A stretch of 64,000 bases of DNA from Misgurnus anguillicaudatus (lineage: Eukaryota > Chordata > Actinopteri > Cypriniformes > Cobitidae), in contig NC_073340.2 in assembly GCF_027580225.2 (NCBI RefSeq), forward strand, positions 35,312,001-35,376,000, given 5' to 3'. Positions 60,871 to 64,000 of this stretch are shown here, piece after piece. The position numbers were made by a program, and so were the translations under genes. The stretch's first letter is position 1. Every line of letters starts with the position of its first letter. The notes beneath the pieces were generated by a model. The model saw nothing but the letters and a program-made list of their open reading frames with translations. It was not told the origin of the DNA and did not search any database.

Positions 60871-62962
60871 TTTTTTTTTTTTTCAATTCAATTTTATTTA
60901 TATAGCGCTTTTCACAATTTGGTAATTGTATCAAAGCAGCTTTACATAATAGATGCAGTGAAAAGCACAGAAAATCGACAGATAGCACAACATAATAAAC
61001 GATAGCACAAGCAGTTAAATTTGCTACGGCTATAAATCAACATTATAAACAAACGTATTACTAATGTAACGTATAGAAGTTAAGCCCAAAAAGGCTGCCT
61101 CCCCGGGTTGAAAAACCCCCTAGGAGAAAAAAACCCCGGAATTTTAGCCGGGGAAGTAAAAAAAGTCATAGGAGGAAAAAACCCTTGGGAGGTATATATA
61201 TATATATACACATTGAAACGGAAGGAGATTGAGCGGAGATTAAGCGGAGATTAAGCGGGTTCTGCCGGTGGTCTTTGGTCAGGCATCAGCTGGACATCAC
61301 GTTGAAGAACAGCTAGTAGATCAGTTGTGTGCCGACTTTCACATGTACCGGAACTGGATCTGTTTGTCTCGTCCTCGGGATCAAGGACGAGACAGGGAGA
61401 GAGACACAAAATCTTATTAGCGTAGGGGCCGTTCACATAGAAAACAAGTGTCACACAGTAATGTGGTTTTAGTCAGCTCGGTTCCGGACAGGCTAACTAT
61501 TGCTGGTTAAGTGTATTACATATAGTTAATGATTTTAGAAACGGAAACAGAACTCGTTTGACTAAGGCCAGAGGCCCCACTGCCGTCGTTAATGCTAACG
61601 TACAGTGGCAAATGGTTCTGTATGACATACTATTTTAAGGTCATGGGAAAAGGCCAAAATTGCAAGCCGGCCATATTTGGCAGTTAAGACTCAGTCGAAA
61701 ACCAATTCAAAGTTTCAGCATATTACTAAAGAGTATTAATGAGATTTACCATGCTTTGAAGTGTTGACGAAAAAAAAAAAAAAGGTTTTAATTTATTCAT
61801 TAATTTATTTATTTATTAGGTTGTACAAGCTAGCTATTAGGAGATAAGTACCATTGTTAAAAACAACTATTTGAAAGCCTTGTTAAAGAGAAAAGTTTTA
61901 AGTCTAGATTTAAAGTTATCTACTGTCTCTGATTTTCGGACGTCGGTTGGTAAATCATTCCATAGCTTAGGGGCTAAGTAGGAAAAGGATCTGCCACCTT
62001 TAGACACTTTTGATATTTTAGGGATAATTAAGAGGCCAGAATTTTGTGACCGCAATGCACGTGATGGATTGTATTCTGATAATAACTCTCTAAGATATGA
62101 GGGTGCTAGGCCATTTAAGGCTTTGTAGGTGATTAGTAATATTTTAAATTGTATACGATATTTAACTGGTAGCCAGTGTAAAGATGCCAGAATTGGGCTT
62201 ATGCGCTCATACTTCTTAGTTCGAGTAAGAACTCTTGCAGAAGCGTTTTGAACTAGCTGAAGCTTGTTGACCTGTTTTGCATGGCATCCTCCGAGTAACG
62301 AGTTACAATAGTCTATTCTAGAGGTCATAAAAGCGTGGATAAGCTTCTCTGCATCTGATGCAGACAACATATGGCGTATTTTTGAGATATTTCTAAGGTG
62401 GAAGAATGCTGTGCGGCAGACATTGGAGATATGGCTGTCGAAGGATAAACTGCTGTCGAACATCACGCCTAAATTCTTAACCGTGGAGGTTGGCACCACA
62501 GTGCAGCCATTTATGGGCAACTTGTAATCTGTCATATTATATTTGTAGCGATTCGGTTCGATAACAAGTATCTCTGTCTTATTGGAGTTTAGCATAAGAA
62601 AGTTATGTCACATCCAGTCACTTATATCGCTGATGCAGTCTGATAGTTTAGAAAAATTTTGTGTTTCGCTAGGATGCGAGGAGATGTAAAGCTGTGTGTC
62701 ATCTGCATAGCAGTGAAACTGTATGTTATGATTTCTGATAATATCTCCCAGAGGTAACATATATAACGAGAACAGGATAGGACCTAAAACTGATCCCTGC
62801 GGTACGCCGTATTTAACCAGGGAGTGATGTGACTCCTCCTTATTTACATAAACAAAGTGATAGCGATTGGTTAGATACGATCTGAACCAAGCTAGCGCCT
62901 GACCACTGATACCAACATAGTTTTCTAGCCTATTAAGTAAGATTGTGTGATCTATTGTGTCA
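60871..62962 (-). mobile_element. 5'-truncated L2-type LINE with broken reverse transcriptase
   Basis: On the minus strand it encodes the C-terminal half of an L2/CR1-group reverse transcriptase: [13 protein letters not shown], the catalytic box YADDTQLYI, then LGVMFDSSLSFDSHI, DYCNSLLGG and LHWLPVKYRIQFKILL. A TGA (62608-62610) interrupts the frame before the last 242 codons (62595-61867), so it is inactive. The 3' end is at the left, with AAAAGCGCTATATAAATAAA then AATTGAATTGA, the usual fish L2 tail. It lies inside copy 3 of the GGGTGATTC element; only about 3 bp (AAT) can be seen as target duplication. Confidence 0.92.
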
Positions 62963-63159
62963 ATGAGATTTTTTAGGACTAATTTTTTAAATTATGTTAC
63001 AAAAAGTGTTAAATGATAAGTAAAAGTTTTTAAATTAATGTTCCCATTTACTCCAGACTTTGTTTTCAATGTCTGGTGGGAAAAAAGTAAATTTAAGCAA
63101 TTTTTACATTTTTATGCTTGACATTTTTAAAACCAAGTTTTCGTGAGAATCACCCGGGT

Positions 63160-64000
63160 AGTTTTGCATTGGAACGTCTTGTAGCTGGCATGAGTTCTAG
63201 TCTACATCACAGTTGTGTTTCTATAATCTTCAAATTGCTTAAACTAAATAAGTGAATTGAAAATATGGCCAATGGAAACACGTCAATTTCGCAAAAACAT
63301 TCATAATTTGATTTTTTCCTTGGTATGAGTTGTTTTTTCATGCAATAAAGGAATATATAGCAAAAATGCAATATAAACCTTTTTCGCATTTACAGGTCAT
63401 CTAACGTACATAAAAGTCACGTGATTACTCTTGAAAAAAGCAAAATTACATACTCTAACCTCCAAGAAACACCTCATACATGGCTGCTCCCAAGTATAAA
63501 GGGTTTCTCAACGAATGAAGGTGAAATGCCGCTACATCCAAAAGCCAGAGGGCGCTCTCGTGCAAAAACTCAATATGCGCCATTGAAGTAGTACCATTTA
63601 CATATGCATATTCAGGAAAATGTGTATTTTTGTCATCACTATATCACTAGATATATTTAAAGCCATGATGTCACTTATTTTCAAGTAACAGTTTAAGTGA
63701 CGGGGTAACAAGAAAGTGTTGTCTAATTTTGTCTGCTGTTCCCATCTGTGTATGTTATCAGGTTAATACTGTGTGTTGTTTTTCATGTATTTTCTTTAAC
63801 TGGTGTGTCTGTTATGGCTGCACCCACATTATTTGTACTGAATGAATGAATTAACATAGTAAAAGACAAGGTGGAATATCAAACCATTCAATCCATCAAG
63901 GTTTCTTTGTGCAGGTAGTGAACCTCATTTCAAGGGTAATTAAGTTGAAATGGACTGGTGAAAGATCAATAACCTCAGGTTGAGCTTCAGACCCCTTCTG
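63160..64000. other. Intergenic, right edge
   Basis: AT-rich. 63510-63660 is the second copy of the repeat at 9265-9400 (CCAAAAGCCAGAGGGCGCTC). No gene recognised up to the window end. Confidence 0.55.

Overview
The window reads as nuclear DNA of a teleost, most probably a cyprinid. It contains three interrupted vertebrate genes with GT-AG (once GC-AG) introns, short exons in long AT-rich non-coding DNA, fish-type L2, Tc1 and tRNA-SINE sequence, and many short non-autonomous DNA transposons of cyprinid type. No bacterial, organellar or viral gene was seen.

Genes. (1) Minus strand, 1.5-5.6 kb, with a GC-rich candidate 5' exon at 26.6-26.9 kb: the 5' half of psd (EFA6A), a Sec7/PH exchange factor for ARF6. 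Four coding exons join in frame and cover only the long N-terminal region; the catalytic Sec7 and PH exons lie beyond the left edge. (2) Minus strand, 32.6-37.4 kb: fbxl15, complete in four coding exons (296 residues), an F-box/leucine-rich-repeat substrate receptor of SCF ubiquitin ligases. (3) Plus strand, 38.3-40.7 kb: a complete five-exon selenoprotein glutathione peroxidase (187 residues) with an in-frame TGA at the selenocysteine position and a convincing SECIS hairpin in the 3' UTR. fbxl15 and the peroxidase are head to head, with 967 bp between start codons. PSD and FBXL15 are also neighbours on human 10q24, so this is a conserved block. The three genes share no obvious pathway.

Layout. 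1-1.3 kb is a tandem-repeat field in a psd intron. 1.5-5.6 kb holds psd exons. 5.6-26.6 kb is the presumed first intron of psd and is packed with mobile elements. 27-32.5 kb is intergenic and carries a TTAA-flanked element containing a small two-exon open reading frame. 32.6-40.7 kb holds fbxl15 and the peroxidase. 41.2-64 kb contains no gene I can identify; it holds hAT-, piggyBac- and TTAA-type elements, a tRNA-derived SINE, an L2 fragment and a 156-bp CA microsatellite.

The most interesting points are: a repeat family (three copies) with 17-bp inverted ends, 4-bp target duplications and conserved internal ATTACCGCAA motifs, one copy carrying a piggyBac-like element and an L2 with the empty sites visible in the other copies; the intron-containing small ORF inside a TTAA element; the SECIS with a poly(A) signal placed before it; and a probable GC-AG intron in psd. 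All calls are from reading the sequence; no database search was run.
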